Below, one piece after another: positions 23,370 to 34,600 of a stretch of DNA of 64,000 nucleotides; the first letter of the stretch is position 1, and each line of letters starts with the position of its first letter. The DNA comes from Tribonema minus (Eukaryota; Sar; Xanthophyceae; Tribonematales; Tribonemataceae). The stretch lies in contig JAFCMP010000512.1 in the NCBI GenBank assembly GCA_017506865.1, positions 736,607-800,606 on the forward strand, read 5' to 3'. The position numbers and the translations under genes were made by a program. The notes under the pieces are model-generated. The model ran no database searches. It had not been told where the DNA came from and was given only the letters and a program-made list of their open reading frames with translations.

Positions 23370-25247
23370 GCTGCCGCGTCGTCTCCCGCTTCCAGGCATC
23401 CACTCTCTGTGAGCTGTCACTACACAGTCCTCTGCTGTGATGGTGCGTGCGTAAAATGAGGAAACAAACTTCAACCAAGCTTTGAAGTTTGGGGACGTCA
23501 CTTGGAAAACTTGAAGACATATGTGGAGCAACCATCAGCTTACACAAGCAGTGTAAATTGCAGCTGCCCACCATAACGACAACGCATTAATCAAACTTAC
23601 TAGCTCAGTTGTCTGGCACTTTGAACTTGAAGTGTAGCTTGAATTAACCACATTCAACACTTTTGGACGTTAGAGAAACGATTGTTCTCCTGGCAGACTC
23701 AATTGAACATGGGTCTCAATGGCAGCGACATTTACGCAATGTTGGTCTTGTGGAAGCTGTGAAACAGTTTCAAACAAGGTCTCTGGGTTGCAGCTACTGC
23801 TAGCTACTTGTGCTTGCTCTTGTGGAAGCCATTTCATTCTGCAAAGGCATCGCAACAAGGCCTTGCCAAGGCCTGGTAATCAACAGGAACAGGCGCGGTG
23901 CAAAGAATTAGACTTTGAACTGCAAAATGCCCTGTACACCTGCAACGGTCATGTGCTATGGCATTATCTTGCCCCAATGCAACTCAGATGGACTCCACTT
24001 GATAGCACACAATCATTGGGAACGAAGAGTAGCTCAGCTCAACAAGCTTGCAAGTTGTCTGGTGCAATCAGCCACCACTGCGCGAGTGCTTCACGACAGG
24101 CCGCAATGAGGCAACTCAACCAGCACACCAGTTTCTGCGGTGCACAGATGTGCAACCAATGATGACAACAAACTGAACAGCATGTGGACAACAACCTTTG
24201 TGTTCTACAGGAGATCTTTTGCACAACACATGTGTGCAACAATACTCACCTTGACGACAGCTACGACTCAACACACGAGCAGTGTGCACAGACAATGCGC
24301 GAATGCTTCTCAAGCATGAACCTCCAGGCATGCCGTGCTATGTTCATTAGGTATGACCAGCACAGCGCCATTCAAGCTAGTGACCGCACATGCACTCCCG
24401 ACACATACAAAAGTCGATCAACGCATCAAAGTGATGACATGACAGCCTATGGTTTACCAGTGGTCAAGCATGCAATGCAATTCATACATCGACAAACCCT
24501 GTTCACAGAGTACCTGTGCAACGTGACATGCTTGCAGAGGGGGACCATAATGTCGCTGCAAACATGTACCTAGACTGGGCCCACATTCAGTGACCTCACT
24601 CACGCAAAGACAGTGCAACTCCATGCATGTGACTCATTGCCGCGCTGCATGTGTGTACACAGTTATGCAAGTTCGCAGCGATCACAATCATGTCATGAGC
24701 CAGTTTGCAGCAATGACGAACATGTCACAAGCCAATGCAATCACAGTGACAGGCACAACAGCAGGCGGGTGCAAAGCAAGCATTGACACCAGGCATGCAC
24801 CACTGTGTACTGTAAGGTCATGACCAAATTTGATTACTATAGGGCGAGGCAATTGTGTGCGCGCATTGACCCCTGCGGTACGTGGGTATCTAGGTAAAGC
24901 GGCGGGATAAAACCTCCACAACAAACACAACAATGCGGCGGCCATTTGCAGAACAGCGCGGGCAGCACGGGTGTGCGCTGCGTAGGCGTGCCGCCGCCGC
25001 AGCACTACCGGTGCGCTAGTGTAATGAATGTCGGCTACAGACTGACTGGCTCCGAAATGATTGAGCTGCCTGCGGCGAGCGCGCGGAATGCGCGCTTCGC
25101 GTCGCAGCAGCCACTACACGTGCAATGAGGGGGGGGGGGGGACATAGAGAGCGGCGCCTCTACGCATCGCACGGACACGCATGATGTGGAAGGGGGAGAA
25201 AAGGGAAGGGGGAGGGGGGGGTATGTATGTAGCGTAGCCACACACGT
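23370..25247. other. Intergenic, no gene recognised
   Basis: Short open frames on both strands show no family resemblance or splice pattern I can support. The stretch just after the start of the membrane-protein gene contains AATTGAA-rich sequence near 23065-23110. Confidence 0.5.
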
Positions 25248-26435
25248 CTAAACGCGCACGTCCGCCCCCAGCTTGCCTGATATCGGCGCCGCCGCCGCCG
25301 TGCCGGCCACCGCCGCGTCCGCGGAGAGCGGCGACATGTCCTTTGCCGGCGTTAGGTGCTCGTCCTTGGAGGCGAGCCCGCGGAAGCACAGCGCGCGGAT
25401 CTTGAAGCAGAGGTACGTGAGCGCGAGGACCCAGTAGAGGCAGTAGACGAGGATCTCCCACGGGCTCGGCGCGCACGTGTAGCCGAAGAGGCGGTTGAAG
25501 ACGTCCCAGCCCTTGTCCGCCTGGTTGCAGCAGTCGCAGATGTTCCAGACGGGCTCGTTCATGGCGCCCTGGATCTCCCCCTCGTCGTTCTCGTACGCGC
25601 CGAACATGCCCGCCTCCTGGAACTCGTGCGCGCCGTACAGCGCGAGCCCGCCGGAGATGAAGAGCAGCAGCACCGTGGAGCAGACGAGGAACCCCTTCAT
25701 GCTGCACTTGCCGCCGGCCGCGAAGAGCAGCCAGCCCGCGATGAGCCCCGTGATGAGCCCCACGATGCCGGGGATGGGGATAGACTTGAGGGGGTAGCCG
25801 GCGCCCACGCCGGCCAGGAAGATGACCGTCTCGATGCCCTCGCGCAGCACCGAGATGAACGGGATCCAGAACATCTGGGACTTGCGGAGGCTGGTGCCGG
25901 TGGTGCCCTCCGCGTCGGCCTTCTCGAGCTGCGCCCGCAGCTTTGCCTCCCACGCCTCCTGAAACTTGGACATCTTCAGCATGCTGACGGCGAGGACGGT
26001 GATGATGATGCAGGCGAACCAGGACAGGATGCCCTCGAAGATCTTCTTGCCGTCGCCCGAGAAGAGGTTGTTGTCGGCGACGTAGAAGATGATGATGAAC
26101 GCGGTGCCGAAGAGGATGGCGAGCAGCAGGCCGAGCCCCGCGCCCAACCACACGTCCCGCTTCTTCTCGGGCCTGCCGACCTTCTGAAGGAACTGCAGGC
26201 AAACGCCGAGGATCACAGATGCCTCTACTGCTTCCCTAAACACGACGAAGAAGGCGGGCACGCTGAACAGAGTGTCCGAGCTGCTGCCATCGCCTCCTTC
26301 CTCATCGTCGCCGTCAGAGGGCTTGATGTCCTCCGAGTTGGCGGTGGCATAGTACAGCGCTAGCAAGCAGGACAGCCACAACAAGGCCCTCGCCGTGCAC
26401 CCGCCGCCTGCCATGATGCTCCTGCCGCTGCACAA
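25248..26435 (-). CDS. FTR1-type high-affinity iron permease, copy A (intronless)
   Basis: A single-exon gene of 395 residues. An N-terminal signal-like helix (LLWLSCLLALYYATA) and an acidic Ser-rich spacer precede an FTR1-like core of about seven membrane helices. Both iron-translocation RExxE motifs are present: FFVVFREAVEASVILG in the first core helix and SVLREGIETVIFLAG later. Between helices lies an exposed loop with EFQEAGMFGAYENDEGE and a Cys pair (ICDCC). FTR1 proteins move Fe(III) across the plasma membrane, usually with a multicopper ferroxidase; no ferroxidase gene is visible here. It is a close paralogue of copy B. The start chosen has the same spacing to the signal helix in both copies; an ATG seven codons downstream is also possible. 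Confidence 0.93.
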   Translation of the reverse strand: MCSGRSIMAGGGCTARALLWLSCLLALYYATANSEDIKPSDGDDEEGGDGSSSDTLFSVPAFFVVFREAVEASVILGVCLQFLQKVGRPEKKRDVWLGAGLGLLLAILFGTAFIIIFYVADNNLFSGDGKKIFEGILSWFACIIITVLAVSMLKMSKFQEAWEAKLRAQLEKADAEGTTGTSLRKSQMFWIPFISVLREGIETVIFLAGVGAGYPLKSIPIPGIVGLITGLIAGWLLFAAGGKCSMKGFLVCSTVLLLFISGGLALYGAHEFQEAGMFGAYENDEGEIQGAMNEPVWNICDCCNQADKGWDVFNRLFGYTCAPSPWEILVYCLYWVLALTYLCFKIRALCFRGLASKDEHLTPAKDMSPLSADAAVAGTAAAAPISGKLGADVRV

Positions 26436-27343
26436 CTGCTACTGCGCTGCGCCGAGGGAGTGATACCGACTGCAGCTACCTTCACGATAGGGTGGTACGG
26501 CTGGCTGTCGCGCGTGTGTGAGCAAGTATATATTGCAGTGGGCGCCACAAACCTGCCGTTGCACGTGCTCGAAGCTCAAGTGCGGGGCCTTTACCAATCA
26601 GCTCGAGGGCGCGCGCCGAACCCTTCAGGGTCAAAATACCGAGTTGGCCAACAAACGTTGAAGTGCAGCTGAAAAGCATGTGCAGCAGTTCGCTGTGTTG
26701 AATGCATACACGTGCAACCTTTTTCTCACCATGCCTCAGCAGCTTCTCTTACTGACCACAACCAAGTTTGCGCACCCAATATAGTGCAATGCGAGCAAGG
26801 CTTCTGTGCAATGGACATGTGCAATGCCAGTCACTTCTGCTAATGGTGCACACCCAGCAACACTAATTGTCACATGCACGCGAACAGTTGCTGGTGCGCC
26901 AAGCCACTGACAAGTCATGCTCGCAATGCAAAAAGCATGCGGCACGCCAGCATTTGCAACAGACAAAGCGACACATGCTCGAGAACACAAGTCAAATCAA
27001 GGACATCACATCATAATGCATTGCTATTTGTGAACAAAGGGAAGAGTGAATGGACCCACTCAAGGGGGTGCATCTAAGTGGGCAGCGATGTAATACGACG
27101 CAGTGCGGCAGCCACTAGCAGAATGGCGTAGCGGCGTGCGTGGCGTACGTGTGAGCAGCGTAGTGCTCTCCCCCACGCAGCAGCCGACGGCGGCACGGTG
27201 ATGTACCAGCTACACCTACAAGCTACACCGGCGTAAGCAACATGCCAGTGTGCTGCCCGTAGCAGCCACTGAGAGCTACCTAGGTCAAAACAGCGCAAAC
27301 TATGACGCTGCGCCGCACGTCTCTACTGGTACGCGCGAGTGTC
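26436..27343. other. Spacer between the two FTR1 genes; promoter of copy A
   Basis: Holds the copy A promoter next to 26436, including a TATATATT box at about 26527 in an AT-rich patch. It also holds the 3' flank of copy B. It is not obviously similar to the region upstream of copy B. Confidence 0.5.
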
Positions 27344-28501
27344 TCAGGCTGCGTCGCTGAGCTTGCCTGACAGAGGCGCCGCCGACGCGGCCGGTGCCGC
27401 GTCTACGGCGACCGGCGACACCTGCTTGGCGGGCGCCGCCCACTTGCTGCGCTTCTCCGGGACGCCCGTGAAGCAGAGCGCGCGGAGCTTGAAGCAGAGG
27501 TACGTGAGTGCGATGACCCAGTAGACGCAGTAGACGAGGATCTCCCACGGGCTCGGCGCGCACGTGTAGCCGAAGAGCGCGCGGAAGATGTCCCAGCCCT
27601 TGGCGTCGTTGGCGCAGCAGTCGCAGATGTCCCAGACGGGCTCGTTCATGACGCCCTGAACCTCGCCCTCGTCGTTCTCATACGTGCCGAACATGCCCGC
27701 CTCCTGGAACTCGTGCGCGCCGTACATGGCGAGGCCGGCGGAGATGAAGAGCAGCAGCACCGTGGAGCAGATGAGGAAGGCGCGCATCGTGCACTTGCCG
27801 CCCGCCGTGAATAGCAGCCAGCCCGCTGCGAGGCCGGTGATGAGGCCGATGATGCCGGGGATGGGGATGGACTTGAGGGGGTAGCCAGCGCCCACGCCGG
27901 CCAGGAAGATGACCGTCTCGATGCCCTCGCGCAGCACTGCGATGAAGGGGATCCAGAACATCTGGGACTTGCGGATGCTGGTGACGGCGCCCTCGCGGTC
28001 GGCCTTCTCGAGCTGCGCCTGCAGCTTCGCCTCCCACGCCTCGCGGTTCTTGTTGAGGTTGAGCATGCTGACGGCGAGGACGGTGATGATGATGCTCGCG
28101 AACCACGACAGGATGCCCTCGAAGATCTTCTTGCCGTCACCCGAGAAGAGGTTGTTGTCGGCAACGTAGAAGATGATGATGAAGATGACGCCGAAAATGA
28201 TCGCCAGCAGCAAGCCGAGCCCTGCGCCCCACCATACTTCTCGCTTCTTCTCGGGCTTGCCGGCTTGGTCCAAGAACTGCAGACAAACCCCCAGAATCAC
28301 CGATGCCTCGACTGCTTCTCTGAAGACGACGAAGAAAGCGGGCACGCTGAAGATGCTGTCGGAGCTGCCGCTCTCTTCGCCAGCCTCCTCGCCAGGCTCT
28401 GCTGGTTCTTCTGACGATGCTGTCGCGTAGTACAGCGCGAGCAAGCAGGACAGCCAGAAAAAGCAACGTGCCGGCGCCATCTTCGCCGGTGTCGCAGGCA
28501 C
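27344..28501 (-). CDS. FTR1-type high-affinity iron permease, copy B (intronless)
   Basis: A single-exon gene of 385 residues, collinear with copy A. It has the same signal-like helix (FFWLSCLLALYYATASS), the same two RExxE motifs (VFREAVEASVILG and VLREGIETVIFLAG), the GYPLKSIPIPGI loop, the Cys pair ICDCC and the tail ending PLSGKLSDAA. Differences from copy A cluster in the N-terminal acidic spacer and in the cytosolic segment after SMLNLNKNREAW. Head-to-tail arrangement with copy A indicates tandem duplication, old enough for silent sites and the spacer to diverge. Lack of introns contrasts with all other long genes in this window. Its role is expected to be iron uptake at the plasma membrane or an internal membrane. 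Confidence 0.93.
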   Translation of the reverse strand: MPATPAKMAPARCFFWLSCLLALYYATASSEEPAEPGEEAGEESGSSDSIFSVPAFFVVFREAVEASVILGVCLQFLDQAGKPEKKREVWWGAGLGLLLAIIFGVIFIIIFYVADNNLFSGDGKKIFEGILSWFASIIITVLAVSMLNLNKNREAWEAKLQAQLEKADREGAVTSIRKSQMFWIPFIAVLREGIETVIFLAGVGAGYPLKSIPIPGIIGLITGLAAGWLLFTAGGKCTMRAFLICSTVLLLFISAGLAMYGAHEFQEAGMFGTYENDEGEVQGVMNEPVWDICDCCANDAKGWDIFRALFGYTCAPSPWEILVYCVYWVIALTYLCFKLRALCFTGVPEKRSKWAAPAKQVSPVAVDAAPAASAAPLSGKLSDAA

Positions 28502-29375
28502 TGCAAGCGCTGTCCGCTGATAACCTGGCGCTGCACTACGATGCTTCGGGGGCTGCTGCTAGTGCTGCTTGCCAACGTGCCGGTTGCCTCACGGTTGTGC
28601 CAGTTGCCTCGCACTCTGCTCTTTGCATGCTAAGCGCGTCGCGCGGCACGTGCTTGCAGTTGAAAGTGCTGGGCTTTCACCCAATCACAAGGCAGGAGCA
28701 TGCTGCTGAGCACTGCCGATGAGCATTTGCAGACAGGCAAAAGGCACGTGTGAAGAAGGGCCACATTACTGGTCGCTGCCAGGCTATACATATAGCTTTT
28801 AAGCATGACGGCGAATGCAAGCTACACATGCCACACGTGTGCCACATCAGGTCATGCTTCACAGACCATACTTTCACAACTGGTCATGAAAAAATTGATG
28901 CGACGGACAATGTCTGCCTGCCGCAGCCACACGGTAACAAACCATTTACCACAAAAGTGTATGTACCAGATGTGTACGCGTGCGAGGAGCGCAGCTGCCC
29001 CTGCAACCGCGGCAGCGGCGGTGGCACGTATTGCAGTGCTGCAATTACTATATGTAGTATATTGTGCCTGGCCAAACCTGGTGACTCACGCCACTTTTAC
29101 ATTTGACTCATAGGGTTTCAACCATCGCCACATCATGCTGCAGCGACAAATGCTGAGCAGGCTTGGAGGCACACAATTGCCGCAGTGCTCAGCAGGCTGT
29201 GGACAAGGCCCCTACTCATGTCATGCCAGAGCTCTAGGCAACGCAGCTGTCTAGCCAGTGTCTACTGAGGCCACCTCAAGTGGATGAACTGCGGCAGCAC
29301 CAAATATACTTGAGGCTCTCATTGCAGCCGCTGGCAATGCTGTGGGTCCCTGCAAAGGCCTACGCGGATCTGCCA

Positions 29376-29425
29376 GTACTTTTATTAATTTCGCTTCGCA
29401 AGGGGCGCGAAAAGCCCTCTCTGTG
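29376..29425 (-). repeat. Relic of the retrotransposon 3' tail
   Basis: TTTTATTAATTTCGCTTC followed by GGGGCGCGAAAAGCCC closely matches the 3' end of the element at 50976-51015. It keeps the short GGGC...GCCC stem and the same orientation. Only the tail is recognisable. Confidence 0.6.
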
Positions 29426-30496
29426 GATTTGCACTCAATGCAACATTCCTTCTCCGAAGAGAGACTCAAACGCAAACAGGCTTCCCCCTCTTCACACTAC
29501 CACCAACACCCCACAATCAAACCCTACTTAGGGTTGCCGGCACACTTGTCCCGTCTTGGAAAAGATTTATGCAGGCCTGGGTCGCCTTTGACAGCGCCCA
29601 GAACTGAGGACCATGCTGACACGTCTGAATCACGCCTCTAGGCAAAATGATCACTGGGCAGTACTACTAGTAAAATATCCAGTACACAGCTCACGTCCAG
29701 CAGTACCATGATGTGGCTCACCGTGTAACTGCAAAATGTGGTGACACTTAAAGTATAGTATGCATGTGTCATACACAGCCTTTCAGTATGCCACGCTGCT
29801 TCACGTATTTTTTAATGATGTACTAGAGTGCCACAGCATCAGTTGTAATATGATGGACCAAAATGCCGTGCCTCTCGCAAGCAAGCATGCACTTGTCGTA
29901 GTCACATGTGTGCGTCATTTGCAAGATCGACGTCGATGGGATTGCGCCCCGTGTTTCAGGGCCCCAACTTGAAGGCCCACTGCAGTGGCAGCACTCACCC
30001 CTCCCCCATTGCCACCAACTCGAACACGTGCACGCTGTTCTTGAGTTGCCATTTGTTGCTGCAATTTGATTTTTTAGCGATGATGAATCATGTTTGATGC
30101 TGCCGCTGCCCTCTCATGCATGCATGCGAGAGTCCCTGCATGATGTCCCGCACTCAAAATGAGAATGTGACGGCCTCTTGTGTTGCGGTCTCCACCACCA
30201 GCGCGCTTGCCTGTGTGTCCATGCTGATCAATGCGCCAGGCTCAGCGCAGGCACCGCAAGTTGCAAATGAATCAGATCTTACTCAAATATCATATTCCTG
30301 ATGCATACTTGCAACTAAGTTCCCGTACCTTTGGCGCAGAAAATTTGCGCGGCCAAGCCGACAGCATCATCTTCGCAGGCGAATGGCTCTGTCTGCACCT
30401 CTCTCCCCATGGGCCAAAGTAGTTGAGACCTGTGTCATGGCGATGTAAAGCCGCTGCAACCGCGGTGCGACTTGCTTGTAGGCACTTTGAAGTGTG

Positions 30497-30522
30497 GGGT
30501 TAGGGTTAGGGTTAGGGTTAGC
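30497..30522 (+). repeat. Interstitial telomere-like array
   Basis: Four units of TTAGGG, plus strand, in intergenic DNA. Confidence 0.9.
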
Positions 30523-30699
30523 ATGCCACGCTCTTAAGATGGTGCAGGCACACCTCTACCTATCCGCAGGACCTGAGGCCCTTTATCAGAGGCATTTTGC
30601 AGCTCACCCTTTCGACAAGTTTATTCTCATTCAGTAGATGCATAGATATGGTCTTACACGTATACTGTCAATGCATTGCATCTTGGTACAAGTGTGTCA

Positions 30700-30830
30700 A
30701 ACAGGTACCGAGATGCATTGCACCGACAAAACCTGGGCGCACAATATGATGAGTGCCGTACATACAGGTACCGAGATGCGTTGTATCCACAACACCTGGG
30801 CGCACATTATGCTTCAAGAAACTCTCCTTA
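30700..30830 (+). repeat. Two-copy ~63-bp tandem repeat
   Basis: The words ACAGGTACCGAGATGC and ACCTGGGCGCACA occur twice with the same spacing. No coding sense is seen. Confidence 0.75.
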
Positions 30831-31641
30831 CTAGAACAACGTGCACGTCAGCCGCGATGCAGCGGCGTCAACTGCGTCTGCCAGTCCATTCTGCCATGGC
30901 ACTTTGCACATCAGCACCTTCTACTGCAGCAGTACCGCACAATGGTCCCAATGAGTTTCTGGCAGCTATGGCAACACATGATGAGTTGATAAGATATGCT
31001 GAGCAAACTTTGCATAGGGAAGGTGCACAAATGCATAGACTACCCCGCTGCAACTTGGTGCTGTCGAGAAGGGAACACTGTGCCAAGACCACATGCTGAT
31101 GTACGAGCACAGATGCGCACTGATTGGTGTAAAGTTTGCTGCTGTGAGCTGCGGCGCATGCGCACCACATTTCAACATACCAGCGAGCCTTTCCAACTGC
31201 AACAAAGGAAAGCTCACCTCAAACCAGCACTTCCATCGGCTTTTTATAGGTCAGCCTGAGCACCGTGGCATGGCTTGCAAGCGGCACCAGTCGGTGCAAG
31301 CAAGACTCAGCTAGGGTGCGTGTGTTGATGAAGAGAGTATCAGGGGATTTGCGAACAACCGCCGTGTCACACCACGCACCGGCGGAGAGCCCTCAAGCCG
31401 AGAAAGTCAATTCGGTGACTCGCACACTTCAATTGAAATGCATAGACACAAAGCAGTTCGGTAAGGCATTGGACTCAGGATCCGTGGAAGCTGACGCTGA
31501 CGTTGACTGTCCACTGCAGTCGCACGGTCTGCCTTGTGCTGACAGGTCCTGTCTGAAGCTAAGGTCTCCCTGTCTGATGTCTCAATAGCCAAGTGCTTTT
31601 ACCCACCGTACCGGGGAGGGAACAGCAGGCGCAGGCGCGAC

Positions 31642-34600
31642 ATGACTCTCAACGATCCGCACTTCCATAACATCACACTGATCGGGCAAGGGGTAAGCAC
31701 GTAGCAGGCATGACACCGCATCTTTGGATGCCCCACCGTGAGATGAGAAGATTGCGCCTGACTGTCACCTGCCTACGCCCATTCAGCCCCTTCGCCCCTC
31801 GTCTCGTCGCTGTCCAGGCCTATGGCACCGTGTACAAGGCCTTCTGGCGCGCCAGGAACTCCTATGTGGCTCTGAAGAAGGTGCAGCTGGAGGTGGAGGG
31901 AGAGGGGGTGCCGCCGTCCGCGCTGAGGGAGATCAGCTTGCTGAAGGAAGTGGATCACCCCTGCGTGGTCAAGCTGCTGGACATAAACTACAACATCAGC
32001 AGCAATGTGAGTGTCAGGCGTCGCACGGCGGTTGTGGTCTCCACTCCGCACCGTTTCCCTGCTAGGTAGCTGCCGGTCGCGCCGTATCTTTACAGGTCAT
32101 GCAGGTGCGTCACAATACAGGAAGGTGCAGCATGCTGTTGAACATTGGTCATGACTCATGATGATCCTGAAAATCATGTGTCTGGCATGGTTGCCGTGGT
32201 TCAGAGTTCATGGCCCCACTGAAGTGGGTTGTTGTCGAATGCGCCACCGCCGCGGGGGTGCTTGGAGGTGCCACATGCGCAGATCCCTTGACCGCGCTAG
32301 TGTTCCGCTGCTGTGCCCACAAGGCTTCATTTTTTGTTGCTTCTCATTGATTAAATGCTCTTGTCCCTGCATATGGCGACCGGAATGCGTTACGCTGGAC
32401 CCAGGACCTGATACTGGTGTTCGAGTTTGTCAACCAGGTACGGAATTGGCACTGTATTGAAGTGGCAGCAAGTGGCTTCTGTGTGCAAGTAGCTCTCACT
32501 CATTGTGATGTGTTCTGCAGTGGTGTCTTCACATAGAATGCCCGTCACCCGCTGCCGCAGTGCTCAGCAAAGGTCAAACGCAGCACGATCAGCAGTGCGG
32601 TAGTAACTGATCACACTGACTGTGGCCCGCCTGGCCTTGCATCGCTGCCCGCCTATTGCCACACAGTCCCAAGCAATAGCGATGGGATTAGGGCGAATGC
32701 GACTTGCTGCTGCTGCCGGGCACCACTTGTGCATATGGCGGCATCCATTGTTCTAGAAATAGACAATCATAGATGCTCCTGCAGCTTGAATGCAGCCACG
32801 TCTGTCCGCTGGCCACAAAGCCTTGGTCGCTTGTTGGCTGCGGCCATAGCGCGCGCAGATCACTTGCCCGACGTACCCCTGCTGCCCAGTTTTCATGAAT
32901 TTCGCCTGCCACTCACCCAGGTCTATGTGCATGATGAAAGTCACATGAAAACGAATCAAAAGACCATAGAGCTCTAGGTGACAGGGGATGCTTAGCCGCA
33001 AGTCACATGTTGTGGCGCCCGCAAGCCGCTGACTACAATACACAGTAGTCTAAAGAGGCAACTTTTGCAGTACTGACAAGTGCCCTGCAGCGCCGATTTC
33101 ACCAAAGCACACCAACTGTTGCATTCCGGACCCTGAGGTGTCTGCGTCAGGCCCCTCATGTCATCATCATGTGCACACTTGTGGCTGCTGCCTGCCATTC
33201 CTTACCGGTGGTTTGGGGTTGCGAGGCACTTCTGTTGCGCCATGGTTTTCATCAGGGGGATTGTACGCGCGTGAAGGCTGCACGCTCACTTCACTCGCAG
33301 CAGTTCAATTTGCGACTTCTGGGACCCTCCCTGCGCTTTTCATAGGGTTTCTGCCCCTCAAGCGGAAGTGAATAAAGTACACACCGCAGCATCTGTCTCC
33401 TTGTTGCGCTTGCTCTGCCTATCGCCAACGGGGGGTGCAGGACCTGCGGAAAGTCCTGCACATGTGCACACGAGTTGCATATTGTGATTTTTTATAGGGT
33501 TTTTGCCCCGCACGCGGAAGTAAATGAAGTACAAACCGCAGCATCTGACTCCTTGTTACGCTTGCTCTGCCTATCGCTCACGGGGGGCGCAGGACCTGCG
33601 CAAATTCCTGCAGGAGAGGCAGGATCAGCTGCTGCCGGCGGCTACTGTACGGTCATTCATGTTCCAGGTGAGCAGCAAACAGCGCATTGCTCAGCGCATG
33701 TTGAGGTTGAGTCATGTTGAGGTTGGGCACTGTCGAGCGCTGATGCGCCGACACATCGCTCAGGTGAGCAAGCAGCGCATTGCTCAGCTCATGTTGAGGT
33801 TGGGTCAAGTTGAGGCTGGGCGCTGTGGAGCACTGATGCGCCTGCTGGCAGCTGCCGTGCGGTCGTTCGTGTTCCAGGTGCGCAAACACGCTTTTCAAGT
33901 ACTGGCAGCGCAGTGCTCAGCGCATGTCAAGGTTGGGTCAGTCCATACAGTTGTGCCCTGGTTCTCACTGATTGCTGCTCTTGCGCGCGCTAGCCGCAAG
34001 TTTGTGCCTGCCCTGGGCTCCCGGTCGTCCATATCTGGCACGGGCGGCAAACCTCAAGCTCTCACATGGAGAACATCAACGGTTTCCTGTTGAGATGCAT
34101 GATGCCATGTTGCAGTGCACCGTGACCTCGCAATGCAGCGCATCGCTTTGCAGTGACGGCACAGCGAGACTCGACTTGTTTCACACTATGACCACAGTAC
34201 TCTCTCCGCGCCAGTGACGGCTTTTGGCCTTGATGAAGGCGTTGTGGCATCGGTACATCCTCGTACCGATCGGTACACCCTCGTACTGCCCCTTTTGAGG
34301 CGTGTAAGGTGCAAGCCTTGCAGTTGTCAAAGTGTGGAATGGCCATGGTGCAGTGAGGCGTACCTAAGTTCTTTCTTGGCAGAAATCGACGCTCCAGCCT
34401 GCTCCACATCAGAGCGTGCGCTCTTGCTGTTGTAGTCTGATACCGCTGCAGTGCTGAAGTCGTGCACGCGCTCCCATGCCCGCTGTCACTTCGGTGGGCG
34501 CCGTCTTCAGCTGAGCGCTGCTCCGGCTCGCTGCTCACTTGAGCTGAGCGTGTCACTTCACCTGAGCGCTGTCACCAGCTGAGCGCTGTCACTACTTGAG

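Larger units (their letters stand above)
28502..31641. other. Intergenic between FTR1 copy B and the CDK gene
   Basis: Contains the divergent upstream regions of FTR1 copy B and the CDK, a retroelement-tail relic near 29378, a telomere-like array near 30497 and a tandem repeat near 30700. Open frames in it are short and unconvincing. Confidence 0.5.

Noticed and set aside
24830..24860. ATTACTATAGGGCGA resembling part of a phage T7 promoter or vector
   Set aside because: Only the CTATAGGGCG part matches and flanks are not vector-like; chance is the simplest reading.
25356..26363. 335-codon open frame on the plus strand
   Set aside because: It is the antisense shadow of FTR1 copy A; composition is Arg/Glu/Ala-biased and no family pattern is seen.
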